Shown: positions 36,076-44,695, counted from the stretch's first letter. The stretch: 64,000 bases of DNA from Leifsonia sp040686855 (GCF_040686855.1 NZ_JBFBOG010000001.1:992001-1056000), one strand, 5' to 3'. Program-made: numbers and translations. The notes: generated by a model from the sequence alone, not told the origin.

Positions 36076-36315
36076 TCAACCCGTTGCTGTGATCCGAAGG
36101 CGATCGCCGTTGGCGATGCCGAATGCTGCGATGACGTCGTGCCCGCTGACGGCGAGATACTTGTCGTCGAGGACGAGGGAGAACCCGCCGGGCAGTACCG
36201 TGCCCTTCTCAGCGAAGGCGTCGTGGATGAGCTGTCGCAGGCGGTCGAACGTGACGCCGCCCGGCACCAGCAGATCGATCTGCCTGCCGTGGAACACGAG
36301 GGTGATCTCGATCAC
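36076..36315 (-). CDS. esaB: EsaB/YukD ubiquitin-like T7SSb protein
   Basis: A 79-residue ubiquitin-like protein: IEITLVFHGRQIDLLVPGGV as the first two strands, VTFDRLRQLIHDAF as the helix, then DKYLAVSGHDVIAAFGIANG and DRLRITA. It matches EsaB/YukD, a small soluble component of T7SSb. Thirty-five bp separate it from esxA, and essB follows after 3 bp. No ubiquitin-style GlyGly tail that would indicate conjugation; the chain ends ITATG. Confidence 0.88.
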   Translation of the reverse strand: MIEITLVFHGRQIDLLVPGGVTFDRLRQLIHDAFAEKGTVLPGGFSLVLDDKYLAVSGHDVIAAFGIANGDRLRITATG

Positions 36316-36351
36316 GACGGTGTTCCCGCTGAGAAGGACACGGCGAGCGGA

Positions 36352-36642
36352 TCAGAAGCCGAAACTCTGCGCATCCTGCGCGTCGCGCTCGGCGATGGTG
36401 TCGGCGTACTTGTTCAGCTGCTGGTTGATGCTCACCAGCAGGTCCTCGAACTTGCGCACGTTGTCGTACAGCTGGTTGTACTGCTCGAGGTACGCCTGGA
36501 ACGCCTGACCCTTCCACTCCTCGGCGATGGTCGAGTTCATCTGGTTCACCTTCTGGATCGCCTGCTCGATCTCGTCCCTCGAGCGCGTGTAGACCTGCGC
36601 CTGCTGCTTCAGTTCTTCCGGGGTAACGCTGATCTGACCCAT
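36352..36642 (-). CDS. esxA: EsxA/YukE WXG100 protein
   Basis: A 96-residue WXG100 protein with the W43-K44-G45 turn (AEEWKGQAFQAYLEQY) between two long helices, the form exported as a dimer by T7SS. First gene on the minus strand of the core operon esxA-esaB-essB-essC. It is Firmicutes-like in lacking a paired cfp10-like gene beside it; a single homodimeric EsxA is usual in T7SSb. A clear C-terminal YxxxD/E export motif is not obvious (YADTIAERD has Asp two residues after Tyr). ATG at 36642; GAGAGGCGCC lies before it. Confidence 0.92.
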   Translation of the reverse strand: MGQISVTPEELKQQAQVYTRSRDEIEQAIQKVNQMNSTIAEEWKGQAFQAYLEQYNQLYDNVRKFEDLLVSINQQLNKYADTIAERDAQDAQSFGF

Positions 36643-36802
36643 GTCGGGCGCCTCTCTGTGCTGTGTCTGGTAATCTGCAACGAGAAATACTGCACCTGAT
36701 GCGTAAACTGTTGCATGTGCTTACAACGTATGGGTGTGGCTTCTGAGGGGTCAAATCGCACGGGGAGCGCGGTGGCCGCAATTACAGGGATCAGGAGGCG
36801 GA
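36643..36802. promoter_or_regulatory. divergent promoter region esxA / esaA
   Basis: A 160-bp spacer, distinctly AT-richer than the flanks, holding TGCAAC (36676-36681) and its complement GTTGCA (36710-36715) as a spaced dyad. It must carry the promoters of both the esxA operon and esaA, but no convincing -35/-10 pair was identified. AGGAGG at 36793-36798 is the esaA ribosome-binding site. Confidence 0.5.
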
Positions 36803-39667
36803 ATGCTCAAGAAAATCCTCATCGGCGCGTCGGTGCTCGGCCTGTCCGCATTGCTCGTGAGCTCGGCGGCGACCTTCGGCGAGCCGTCCACAGGGCCATC
36901 CGTCAACTCCGCCACGATCGCGCTGGTCAACGAGGATCACTCGGCACCGTTCAACGGCTCGGAGTACCTGTTCGGCAAGAAGTTCGTGGATCTGGTGGCG
37001 CGGGACAATCGCTACAACTGGCAGGTCGTCTCCCGAAGCGTCGCGGAGAAGGCCTACGCCGACGAGGCCGTCCAAGCGGTGATCGTGCTGCCACGATCGT
37101 TCTCGCACGACATCCTCAGCCTGCAGGACCTCGATCCGGTCCAGGCGCGGATCGACTACAAAGTCGCTCCCGGCGACGCGCTGTCCCAGCAACGGCTGCA
37201 GAACGAGGTGTCGTCGATCCTGCGCGACTTCAACGCCCGCGTCGTCCAGCTGTACTTCGCCAGCGTCGCCGGGAACATCTCGGAGGCGCAGTCGAGGATG
37301 TCGACCGTGGTGGACAGCCATGCTCGACTGGTGGGGACGCTGTCGGACAGCCTCCATCCCGATGCCGAGAAGATCGCGACGAAGAACGACGGCGACATCA
37401 GCCTGACCGAGATCCTGCGCTCCATGAACGCCGCGTGGATCCAGAGCCAGAACGGCTTCACCCAGAGCACCACCAGCACGCTGACGTCGACGAGCGCGTC
37501 GCTCGCCCGCCAGCAGCCCTCTCTCGACGACTACTTCGTCCTCCAAAGGCAGATCGCCGAGCGCAATGCGGCCAACGGGAACATCGCGCTCAGCGATCAG
37601 GCCGCTGCGGACCAGCAGCAGTACGACGCGGCGTTCTCCGCCCACATCGACGGGCTCCTCTCGGGCGACGGCACGTGGTCGGGGCTTCGCGGCATGGACT
37701 CCGTCGACGCGGACGGCACGCACACGGGAGTCCGCCCGACGCTGCAGCGGGCGGTGTCCGGGTACGACGCGCTCGCTCGGGAGTACAACGGACGCGTCGA
37801 GGAGGTGGTCGCCTCTTTGAACGGCCGGCGGGCGGAGCTCGTCGGCTCGATCACCGCATTGGAGGAGCTCGAGACGACGCTCCTCGAGGAGTACTTCACC
37901 ATCGCGATGCCGGCCGACAACTCCACGATCGGAGCACCCGCCGGAGCATCCGGACTCGCCGACGAGTCGTACGACATCGACCTCGCGACGCTGACGGCCG
38001 CTCACGCCACGAAGGCTCTCGCTCAGAAGCTCGCCAAGACGCTCAGCGGAGGCAACCGGCCGATGGAGATCGATCGGTACGTCGACCGCATCAGCGCCCT
38101 CGTCGCGTCCATCTCGACGGATCCCGTCGCATTCGACGAGTTGTCCGGCGCGCTTCACGCATCGTCGGGCTTCGATTCAGCGCCCTACGCCGCGGATCTG
38201 CAGCTGATCAAGCGCTACGCCGACGCGAACACCATCGCGTCACCGCCGTTGGACGTTCTCCGCCCGATGCCGGGCGGGGATCAGAGCGTCACGACCGGGG
38301 TCTCGGTCACGGTGGAGGCTGGAGACCGCCAGACGCTGGACGTCTCCGTTCCCGCGCCGCTCACCGCCGCTGACGTGACCGTCACGACGGCGACGTCGCC
38401 GGAGTGCCCCGGGTGCGTGCAGGTGGACGCGGCGACCCAGACGGTCACGGTCGACAACAGCTCGGGCGAGAGTCCGGTCGGCGTCACCGTGACCTACACC
38501 ATCCGACTGCGGGATGCCGCGGGCACCGTCAAGATCGACTTCACCGCCCAGGGAGACGTCGGCGCGCCCGCCGCGCAGATCATCCGCAGCGACGTCTACG
38601 TGCTGGATCCCGCGAACGCCGGTGCGAACACGGTGTCCTCTTCGGTGGCCGGAATCGCCGGCTACCTCGGAGACATCCGGACGGCCGCTCAGCTCCTCCA
38701 CGCCCTCTATGGCGGACCGGACGAAGACCTCGGCGCCTTCGTGTCGGCGGTGACGCAGAGCGGAGATTTCCCCGGGCACAGGGCCGACTCCGTCGTCAAC
38801 CGGTACGGAGTCATCGACGCCGCCACGATCGAGAAACGCCTGCACCCCGACGACGTCGACGCCTATCTGGCGCTCGGCCGGCATGTCGTCTCCGCGATCA
38901 TCGAGCAGATCCGGCTCGGTCTCGAACACCGCGCGCAGATCGACGCCGATCTCCGCACGCTGGCGAGCCTCCATCTCTCGCCGTCGTTCTTCTCGAGCGC
39001 ATTGTCCGGACTGGAGGAGTGGTACGCGGCGGCCACGACCGCGGTGCACGCCGCCCCAGAGCGTTGGCAGGAGCAGTCCCCCACCGTGATCCAATTGACG
39101 ACCGTCCCGTGGGACGGGCAGCAGGAGGGCAGAGCCGAGCTGTACCTCGATGAGCGGACCGGGCCGATGCTCTACGAATCGCTCACAGAACTCGTGAAGG
39201 CGACGTCGGCTGCCGCCGACGGTGTCGCCGCGAGCGCGAACGCGATCTCCGACAACTCCGCCCAGTTCGACGACCTGCTGGTCAACATCCAGAGGACACA
39301 AGCGGACACGCGCGCACTCCTCGACGCCATGAACGGAAGCATCGCCACGGGAAGCGCGGACCGCACAACGGCCGGCGACTACAGCGCGCGCTTCTCGACA
39401 GTGCTCTCGAACACGCGTGCCAACGGCGCCGACCCGGCGAAAATCTACGAGTCCTTCGCGACGCCCGTCACGACACGGGACACCACATCCTCCTCGTCGA
39501 ACCTCGGCGACTCGAGCTTCGATTACCGTTGGCCGGCGATCTTCCTCGCGGGTACGCTCATCGGGATCCTCGGCGCGTGGCTGACGATGCGTCGCCGACC
39601 GGTCAGGCGCGAGCCCTCCGGCGCCTCGCCCCGGTCTTCGCGCCGAGGAATGCGGCCAGGCCGGTGA
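36803..39667 (+). CDS. esaA: EsaA/YueB-type T7SSb membrane protein
   Basis: A 954-residue polytopic or bitopic protein with an N-terminal transmembrane segment (KKILIGASVLGLSALLV), a long extracellular helical and beta-rich middle, and a single C-terminal transmembrane helix at about 910-929 (WPAIFLAGTLIGILGAWLTM). This two-anchor layout, with the YhgE/Pip-like start SATIALVNEDHSAPFNGSEY, matches EsaA/YueB (about 1000 residues in Staphylococcus and Bacillus; YueB is the SPP1 phage receptor). ATG at 36803 is chosen because of AGGAGG and the proximity of the signal anchor; an upstream reading adds an unrelated stretch. Its last 65 bp overlap the 3' end of the essA-like gene on the other strand. 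Confidence 0.87.
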   Translation: MLKKILIGASVLGLSALLVSSAATFGEPSTGPSVNSATIALVNEDHSAPFNGSEYLFGKKFVDLVARDNRYNWQVVSRSVAEKAYADEAVQAVIVLPRSFSHDILSLQDLDPVQARIDYKVAPGDALSQQRLQNEVSSILRDFNARVVQLYFASVAGNISEAQSRMSTVVDSHARLVGTLSDSLHPDAEKIATKNDGDISLTEILRSMNAAWIQSQNGFTQSTTSTLTSTSASLARQQPSLDDYFVLQRQIAERNAANGNIALSDQAAADQQQYDAAFSAHIDGLLSGDGTWSGLRGMDSVDADGTHTGVRPTLQRAVSGYDALAREYNGRVEEVVASLNGRRAELVGSITALEELETTLLEEYFTIAMPADNSTIGAPAGASGLADESYDIDLATLTAAHATKALAQKLAKTLSGGNRPMEIDRYVDRISALVASISTDPVAFDELSGALHASSGFDSAPYAADLQLIKRYADANTIASPPLDVLRPMPGGDQSVTTGVSVTVEAGDRQTLDVSVPAPLTAADVTVTTATSPECPGCVQVDAATQTVTVDNSSGESPVGVTVTYTIRLRDAAGTVKIDFTAQGDVGAPAAQIIRSDVYVLDPANAGANTVSSSVAGIAGYLGDIRTAAQLLHALYGGPDEDLGAFVSAVTQSGDFPGHRADSVVNRYGVIDAATIEKRLHPDDVDAYLALGRHVVSAIIEQIRLGLEHRAQIDADLRTLASLHLSPSFFSSALSGLEEWYAAATTAVHAAPERWQEQSPTVIQLTTVPWDGQQEGRAELYLDERTGPMLYESLTELVKATSAAADGVAASANAISDNSAQFDDLLVNIQRTQADTRALLDAMNGSIATGSADRTTAGDYSARFSTVLSNTRANGADPAKIYESFATPVTTRDTTSSSSNLGDSSFDYRWPAIFLAGTLIGILGAWLTMRRRPVRREPSGASPRSSRRGMRPGR

Positions 39668-40139
39668 GTGGAAGGGCCGCGACCGCCATGAGGAGGATCC
39701 AGGGGTCATCGTCCGAGGGCGCGGCGATCGAGCCGGCGCCCCGGACCGCCGCCGGAGAGTAGCCGTCGAAGAGGGTGTCCCGGAGCTGCGTGTACCGGCC
39801 ATCGGCGGCCGTACCCCTGCTGCCGTCGAAGGTGAGCCGGGTGGCCGCCGCACGGACCGCCTCCTGCGCGTGTGCGAGCTCGTCGGCCCGCTGCGCGACC
39901 TGGGGAAGGAAGAGCTGTCCCATGAACGGGAAGTCGGAGGAGTTCCCCGCCTCGATCCCGGAGTTCACGATGACGTCGGGGAGAAGGTGGAGGCTCCCGT
40001 CGCCGCCGCGCGGGACGCCGTGGTCCTCATCCGCGATCGCCGGCGACCCGACGAGAACGACGAGTCCTGCCGATCCGAGGAGCGCCATCCCCCCGATGAA
40101 CGACAGGGTGCGACGGCGCTTCGAGCTGTGGACGGTCAT
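39603..40139 (-). CDS. essA: EssA-like small membrane protein of T7SSb
   Basis: A 178-residue protein with an N-terminal signal anchor (SFIGGMALLGSAGLVVLVG), a helical extracellular stretch, and a C-terminal transmembrane helix (DPWILLMAVAALPLTGLAAF) followed by an ARRRRARA tail. Size, topology and the place next to esaA fit EssA, the remaining T7SSb core part, though sequence likeness is weak. GGAGGGAG lies 6 nt before ATG 40139, which decides this start over 40172. It is convergent with esaA and overlaps it by 65 bp, unlike Firmicutes loci where essA sits between esaA and esaB on the same strand. The symbol is provisional. Confidence 0.62.
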   Translation of the reverse strand: MTVHSSKRRRTLSFIGGMALLGSAGLVVLVGSPAIADEDHGVPRGGDGSLHLLPDVIVNSGIEAGNSSDFPFMGQLFLPQVAQRADELAHAQEAVRAAATRLTFDGSRGTAADGRYTQLRDTLFDGYSPAAVRGAGSIAAPSDDDPWILLMAVAALPLTGLAAFLGAKTGARRRRARA

Positions 40140-40357
40140 CCGATCTCCCTCCGAGGACATGAGCGTTTCCACGACGGTATCGAGTCGTCAACCCGAGGCC
40201 CTGATTGCGGCCACCCTGGTGCTCTGCGCGTTGCTCGGCGGTCGCGGCGGTCGCGGTGCTCGTCGGCCCGGTCGGGCTCGGGGCGGCGGAAACGCAGGAG
40301 AGCCGTCGCCCGACACAGCGTGTCGAGGACGGCTCTCCGGTGGCGGGCTGACGCCGG
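40140..40357. other. intergenic region between essA-like and DEAD-box genes
   Basis: About 215 bp without a supported gene. It holds the ribosome-binding site and presumably the promoter of essA, and the terminator of the helicase gene at 40297-40338. It is the right edge of the secretion block. No tRNA, integrase or attachment repeat was seen here. Confidence 0.6.
40297..40338 (-). terminator. intrinsic terminator of the DEAD-box helicase gene
   Basis: An 11-bp outer stem (GGAGAGCCGTC at 40297-40307 with 40328-40338) encloses an inner dyad CGACAC-AGC-GTGTCG (40311-40325). It lies 20 bp beyond the helicase stop on its strand. No strong T-tract. Confidence 0.78.
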
Positions 40358-42418
40358 TTACTGCGCGAGCGTCAGGAGGACGTCGTCGCCGGGGGCGGCC
40401 GGGACGAAGTCGGCCTCGATCTCGGCGCGGCCCAGCAGCTCGTTCATCCGGCGCTGGCGGTGCTTCGGGATCAGCGTGACGACGGTGCCCTGCTTGCCGG
40501 CGCGACCGGTGCGGCCGGAGCGGTGCAGGTACGTCTTGTACTCGTCCGGGGCGTCCGCCTGGATCACCAGGTCGATGTCGTCGACGTGGATGCCGCGTGC
40601 GGCGACGTCCGTCGCGACCAGCACGTTGACGCGTCCGCTCGTCAGCTGGGCCAGGTTCCGCGTGCGGCGCGACTGGTTGAGGTCGCCGTGGAGGCTGACG
40701 GCGGGGATGCCGGCGTCCTCCAGCTGGTCGGCGAGCATTTCGGCGAAGGCGCGGGTTCGGGCGAAGACCAGGGTCTTGCCGTCGCGGTCGGCGAGCTGCT
40801 CGATGATGGCGCCCTTGTCGCGGTGCTCGATGACGAGCACGCGGTGGTCGATGGTCGAGGACGCCTGGTCCTCGCCCGCCACCTCGTGCACGGCCGGCTC
40901 GACCAGGAACTCGTCGACCAGCTGTGCGACACCGGAGTCCAGGGTCGCCGAGAAGAGCAGCTTCTGGCCGCCGTCCGAGGTGTGGCGCAGGATGCGCTGC
41001 ACAGGCTCGAGGAAGCCGAGGTCGCACATGTGGTCGGCCTCGTCCAGGACGGTGATGGCGACCTCGCTGAGGTCGAGGCGGCCCTGCTCCACGAGGTCTT
41101 CGATGCGGCCGGGGGTGCCGATCACGATGTCGACGCCGCGCTGCAGCGCACCCACCTGGCGGCCCTGCGGCACGCCGCCGTAGATCTGGGTGGTGAAGAG
41201 GCCGACGCTGCGGGCGATGGGCTGCACGGTGCGGTCGATCTGCAGCGCGAGCTCGCGGGTCGGGGCCAGGATGAGCGCGCGCGGCGCACGGCCGAGCTGA
41301 CGCTTGCCGCCGGACTTGCCGGACTCGGCCCACAGCTGCATCAGGCGTTCGACCATGGGGGCGCCGAAGGCGATGGTCTTGCCGGAGCCGGTGCGGCCGC
41401 GGCCGAGCACGTCCTTGCCGGCCAGCACATCCGGGGTGGTGGCGGCCTGGATCGGGAACGGGGTCTCGGCGCCGAGCTCGGCGAGCGCGCGGACGATGTT
41501 GCCGCCGAGGCCGAGATCGGCGAAGGTCACGCCCTCGACGTCCTGCGCCTGGATGGCCTCCGCCTCCAGGCGCTCGAGGACGACATCGTCGGTGGGGTCG
41601 AACGCGGGCTTCTCGTCGCGCGACGGGTAGAAGGAGGAGTCGCGGCGCGGGCGGTCGTCGAAGTCGCGGCGGGGACGCTCGGCGCGGTCGCCGAAGTCGC
41701 GGCGGGGACGGTCACCGAACTCGCGGCGGGGGCGCTCGGCACGGTCACCGAAGTCGCGACGCGGACGGTCGTCGTACTCACGGCGGGGACGCTCGGCACG
41801 GTCGCCGAAGTCGCGGCGGGGACGCTCCGCACGGTCCTCGTACTGACGACGCGGGCGGTCGTCGTACTCACGACGCGGGCGCTCGGCACGGTCACCGAAG
41901 TCGCGACGCGGGCGGTCGTCGTACTCCCGACGCGGACGATCGGCACGGTCACCGAAGTCGCGACGCGAACGCTCCGTACGGTCGTCGTACTGACGCCGCG
42001 GGCGGTCGTCGTACTCGCGCCGCGGGCGCTCGGCACGGTCACCGAAGTCGCGACGCGGACGGTCGTCCTGGTCGCGGCGCGGACGCTCGGCGCGGTCGTC
42101 GTACGACCGGCGCGGACGCTCCTGGCGCTGCGAGCGGTCCTCCCACTCGCGCTCGGTGCGGCGCGCGTCCTTGCCGCGGGGCTCCCAGTTGGGGCGCTCT
42201 CCGCGCGAGGCACCGCGGCCGGAGCCGGCGCTGTCGTCGCGGCTGCCGTAGACGGAGCGGCCGCGCGCGGCGCGGTCCTCCGTGCTCCAGCGGGCCTTCT
42301 TCGGGGCCGCGCCCTGCTCCTCGGCGCGGTAGCCGCGGTGCTTGGGGCTGCGGCTGCCGCTCTTGGGGGCGCCGCCGCGGGACGGCTGCGATCGTCGGTC
42401 TTTGTTGTATCCGGGCAT
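40358..42418 (-). CDS. DEAD-box RNA helicase with Arg/Asp-rich repeat tail
   Basis: A 686-residue helicase. Residues about 1-270 are low-complexity: after a basic start (MPGYNKDRRSQPSRGG) comes a long run of short units of the type RPRRDFGDRAE and RPRREYDD, repeated some twenty times. The helicase core begins near residue 290: FPIQAATTPDVLAG (Q motif area), GRTGSGKT (Walker A), PTRELALQID, DEAD in VLDEADHMCDLGF, SAT in LLFSATLD, then HRSGRTGRAGK. It unwinds or remodels RNA in ribosome assembly or decay. The charged tail at the N-terminus probably binds RNA or drives condensation. DNA in 41640-42120 is correspondingly repetitive. Confidence 0.9.
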   Translation of the reverse strand: MPGYNKDRRSQPSRGGAPKSGSRSPKHRGYRAEEQGAAPKKARWSTEDRAARGRSVYGSRDDSAGSGRGASRGERPNWEPRGKDARRTEREWEDRSQRQERPRRSYDDRAERPRRDQDDRPRRDFGDRAERPRREYDDRPRRQYDDRTERSRRDFGDRADRPRREYDDRPRRDFGDRAERPRREYDDRPRRQYEDRAERPRRDFGDRAERPRREYDDRPRRDFGDRAERPRREFGDRPRRDFGDRAERPRRDFDDRPRRDSSFYPSRDEKPAFDPTDDVVLERLEAEAIQAQDVEGVTFADLGLGGNIVRALAELGAETPFPIQAATTPDVLAGKDVLGRGRTGSGKTIAFGAPMVERLMQLWAESGKSGGKRQLGRAPRALILAPTRELALQIDRTVQPIARSVGLFTTQIYGGVPQGRQVGALQRGVDIVIGTPGRIEDLVEQGRLDLSEVAITVLDEADHMCDLGFLEPVQRILRHTSDGGQKLLFSATLDSGVAQLVDEFLVEPAVHEVAGEDQASSTIDHRVLVIEHRDKGAIIEQLADRDGKTLVFARTRAFAEMLADQLEDAGIPAVSLHGDLNQSRRTRNLAQLTSGRVNVLVATDVAARGIHVDDIDLVIQADAPDEYKTYLHRSGRTGRAGKQGTVVTLIPKHRQRRMNELLGRAEIEADFVPAAPGDDVLLTLAQ

Positions 42419-42684
42419 GGATGTGCTTCCTGGGTTGGTCTCGAGTGCGCGGCGGCACGCCGAAGCGCACCGGATGTATCCCGGGCGAAACTCTGCTCGG
42501 GCCGTTCACGATCATGTGATCCGCACCGCTGATCGGGTGCAGAACCGGCCCGCTTGACTGACAAACCCATCCGCGCGACGAGCGCGGTGTCAAGAGCCGA
42601 CCTGCCAACGATACAGGACGCAGGCTGGGAACGGGCTGCCCATCACCCTCGGCCGCTGTGCGGGCGCGGGGTATACAGGGAGGT
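42419..42684. other. leader region of the DEAD-box gene
   Basis: A 266-bp spacer between divergent genes. If the promoter at 42564-42593 is right, the helicase mRNA has a leader of about 140 nt, as common for cold-responsive helicases. It contains the near-palindrome GATCATGTGATC (42510-42521). No small gene is supported. Confidence 0.45.
42564..42593 (-). promoter_or_regulatory. candidate promoter of the DEAD-box helicase gene
   Basis: Minus-strand TTGACA (42593-42588), 18 bp, then a poor -10, TGGGTT (42569-42564). The -35 is perfect, the -10 is not; hence low confidence. Confidence 0.35.
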
Positions 42685-44229
42685 ATGAGCGCATCCACCT
42701 CGTCGGACGGCCTCGATGCGATCGTCATCGGGTCGGGCCCGAACGGTCTCGCGGCCGCGCTGACGCTCGCGCGGGCCGGCCTCCGGGTGCGGGTGTACGA
42801 GCGCAACGCGACCATCGGCGGCGGCCTCCGCACCGAGGAGTTGACGCTGCCGGGCTTCCTGCACGACATCTGCTCGGCCGTGCATCCGCTCGCCTTCGCC
42901 TCCGGGTTCTTCCGCAGGTTCCAGCTGGAGCGCCGGGTGCCGTTCGTGGTGCCGACGGCGTCGTACGGCAACCCTCTGGACGGCGGCCGGGTCGCCATGG
43001 CGTACCTCGACCTGGAGCGCACGGTGGACGGCCTCGGCGTCGACGGGCCGGCCTGGCGGGCGCTCCTCGGTCCGCTGGTGCGCGACGCGGACGCGGTGGC
43101 GCAGTTCACCCTCTCGGAGCTGCTGCAGGTGCCCCGGCATCCACTCGTCGCCGCACGGTTCGGGCTCACCGCACTCGCGCAGGGCGGCCCGTGGTGGGAC
43201 CTTCCGTTCCGCACCGAAGCGCCGGGCGCGCTGCTCTCCGGCGTCTTCGCGCACACGACGCTGTCGCTGCCCAGCCTGGCCGGCGCGGCCGCCGGGCTCG
43301 CGCTCGCAGTCCAGGCCCACGCCCGCGGCTGGCCGATCCCCGTCGGAGGCAGCCGGGCGATCGCGGACGCGATGGCCGCCGACCTGCAAGCGCACGGCGG
43401 CGAGATCGTCACGAGCACGCCGGTCACGTCACTGGCCGACCTGCCGGACGCACGGGTGATCGTCTTCGACACGCACGTGGCGGACGCGGTCCGGCTCGGC
43501 GAGGACCGGCTCCCCGCGTCCTACCTCCGCCGCGTCTCCCGCTTCCGTGACGGCAACGGCGTCTTCAAAGCTGACTTCGCCCTGTCCGGCCCGGTCCCGT
43601 GGACCAACCCCGAGCTGTTCGAGACGGGCACCGTCCACCTGGGCGGCACCCGTCCAGAGACCGCGCGCTCGGAGAATGCGGTGGCGCACGGCCGGCAGAG
43701 CGACCCGCCGTACGTGCTGGTCGCGCAGCCGTCGCTGTTCGACGCCACCCGCGCGCCCGCGGGGAAGCACGTGCTCTGGGCCTACACGCATGTGCCGCGC
43801 GGTTCGACGGAGGACCGCACGGAGGCGATCATCCGCCGCATCGAGCAGTTCGCACCCGGCTTCCGCGACCTCATCATCGGCACGAACACGATGAACGCGG
43901 TGCAGATGGAGCAGCACAACCCCAACTACATCGGCGGCGACATCTCCGCCGGCGCCCCCGACTTGGGTCAGCTCGTCGCGCGTCCCGTGCTCTCGACGGA
44001 GCCGTGGCGGATGCCCGGGCGCGGCCTCTATCTGGCCTCTGCGTCCGTGACGCCCGGCCCGGGCGTCCACGGCCTGGGCGGTTACTACGCGGCCCGCAGC
44101 GCCCTCCGCCACGAGTTCGGGATGACCCGGATGCCCGACCTCGCGCCCGCGCCCGACCAGGTAGCCGCTCCGCCGTCCGCCCCGCTCATCCCGGACGCGC
44201 TGCGTCCACCGACCCCATCGGAGCCGTGA
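42685..44229 (+). CDS. phytoene-desaturase-like FAD oxidoreductase
   Basis: A 514-residue FAD/NAD(P)-binding protein. N-terminal dinucleotide motif VIGSGPNGLAAALTLARAG at residue about 12, then YERNATIGGGLRTEELTLPG, the extended motif of the CrtI/phytoene-dehydrogenase-related group (PYROXD2-like in animals). C-terminal LYLASASVTPGPGVHGLGGY closes the FAD site. No carotenoid cluster (crtE, crtB) is near, so a direct carotenoid role is unsupported. ATG at 42685 is taken as start; the Shine-Dalgarno GGAGG is only 1-2 nt before it, an unusually short gap. The downstream SRPBCC gene begins 2 bp after the stop and may act on the same lipid-like ligand. Confidence 0.84.
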   Translation: MSASTSSDGLDAIVIGSGPNGLAAALTLARAGLRVRVYERNATIGGGLRTEELTLPGFLHDICSAVHPLAFASGFFRRFQLERRVPFVVPTASYGNPLDGGRVAMAYLDLERTVDGLGVDGPAWRALLGPLVRDADAVAQFTLSELLQVPRHPLVAARFGLTALAQGGPWWDLPFRTEAPGALLSGVFAHTTLSLPSLAGAAAGLALAVQAHARGWPIPVGGSRAIADAMAADLQAHGGEIVTSTPVTSLADLPDARVIVFDTHVADAVRLGEDRLPASYLRRVSRFRDGNGVFKADFALSGPVPWTNPELFETGTVHLGGTRPETARSENAVAHGRQSDPPYVLVAQPSLFDATRAPAGKHVLWAYTHVPRGSTEDRTEAIIRRIEQFAPGFRDLIIGTNTMNAVQMEQHNPNYIGGDISAGAPDLGQLVARPVLSTEPWRMPGRGLYLASASVTPGPGVHGLGGYYAARSALRHEFGMTRMPDLAPAPDQVAAPPSAPLIPDALRPPTPSEP

Positions 44230-44231
44230 TC

Positions 44232-44672
44232 ATGTCCGTCAACGTCCGCCGTATGGCCTGCACACCCGAGCAGGTCTTCGCCGTCCTCGCCGACCCGTGG
44301 GTCTACCCGACCTGGGTCGTCGGCGCGTCCCGTCTGCGCGCAGCGGACGACCGCTACCCCGCGCAGGGCTCGCGCCTGCACCACTCCGTGGGCGTGTGGC
44401 CGCTGGTCCTCAACGACGAGACGCGCATCGACGAGTGGGACCCGCCGCGGCGGATGGTGCTGGAGGCGAAGACGCGGCCCTTCGGCACCGAGCGCGTGAT
44501 CATCGACGTGAAGCCGCGCGGCGGAGGCTGCCTGGTGCGCATCGAGGAGTACCCCCACACCGGGATCGTGACGAAGCTCCCCGGGGTCATCGCCGACGCG
44601 CTGCTGCATGTGCGGAACGCGGAGACGCTGCGGCGGCTGGAGTGGGTGGCGCGGGGGCGCGCCGAACACTGA
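44232..44672 (+). CDS. SRPBCC-family (START-like) protein
   Basis: A 146-residue helix-grip protein, MSVNVRRMACTPEQVFAVLA at the start with ADPWVYPTWVVGASRLRA following, then strands with WPLVLNDETRIDEW and RIEEYPHTG, and a long C-terminal helix (ADALLHVRNAETLRRLEWVA). Members bind hydrophobic ligands or act as cyclases. ATG at 44232 lies 2 bp after the oxidoreductase stop; an alternative GTG at 44226 would overlap it (GTGA). Co-transcription with the oxidoreductase is likely. Confidence 0.84.
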   Translation: MSVNVRRMACTPEQVFAVLADPWVYPTWVVGASRLRAADDRYPAQGSRLHHSVGVWPLVLNDETRIDEWDPPRRMVLEAKTRPFGTERVIIDVKPRGGGCLVRIEEYPHTGIVTKLPGVIADALLHVRNAETLRRLEWVARGRAEH

Positions 44673-44695
44673 CGGCGGCCCCCGCGGTCACCCGG

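Noticed and set aside
36803..39667. esaA as a prophage gene (phage infection protein/YhgE-Pip similarity)
   Set aside because: The name comes from YueB being the SPP1 receptor. No phage structural, lysis or integrase gene is nearby and the neighbours are T7SSb core genes.
41640..42120. Regular short DNA repeats resembling a CRISPR array
   Set aside because: The repeats are in frame with the helicase gene and vary by codon; there are no unique spacers of constant length and no cas genes.
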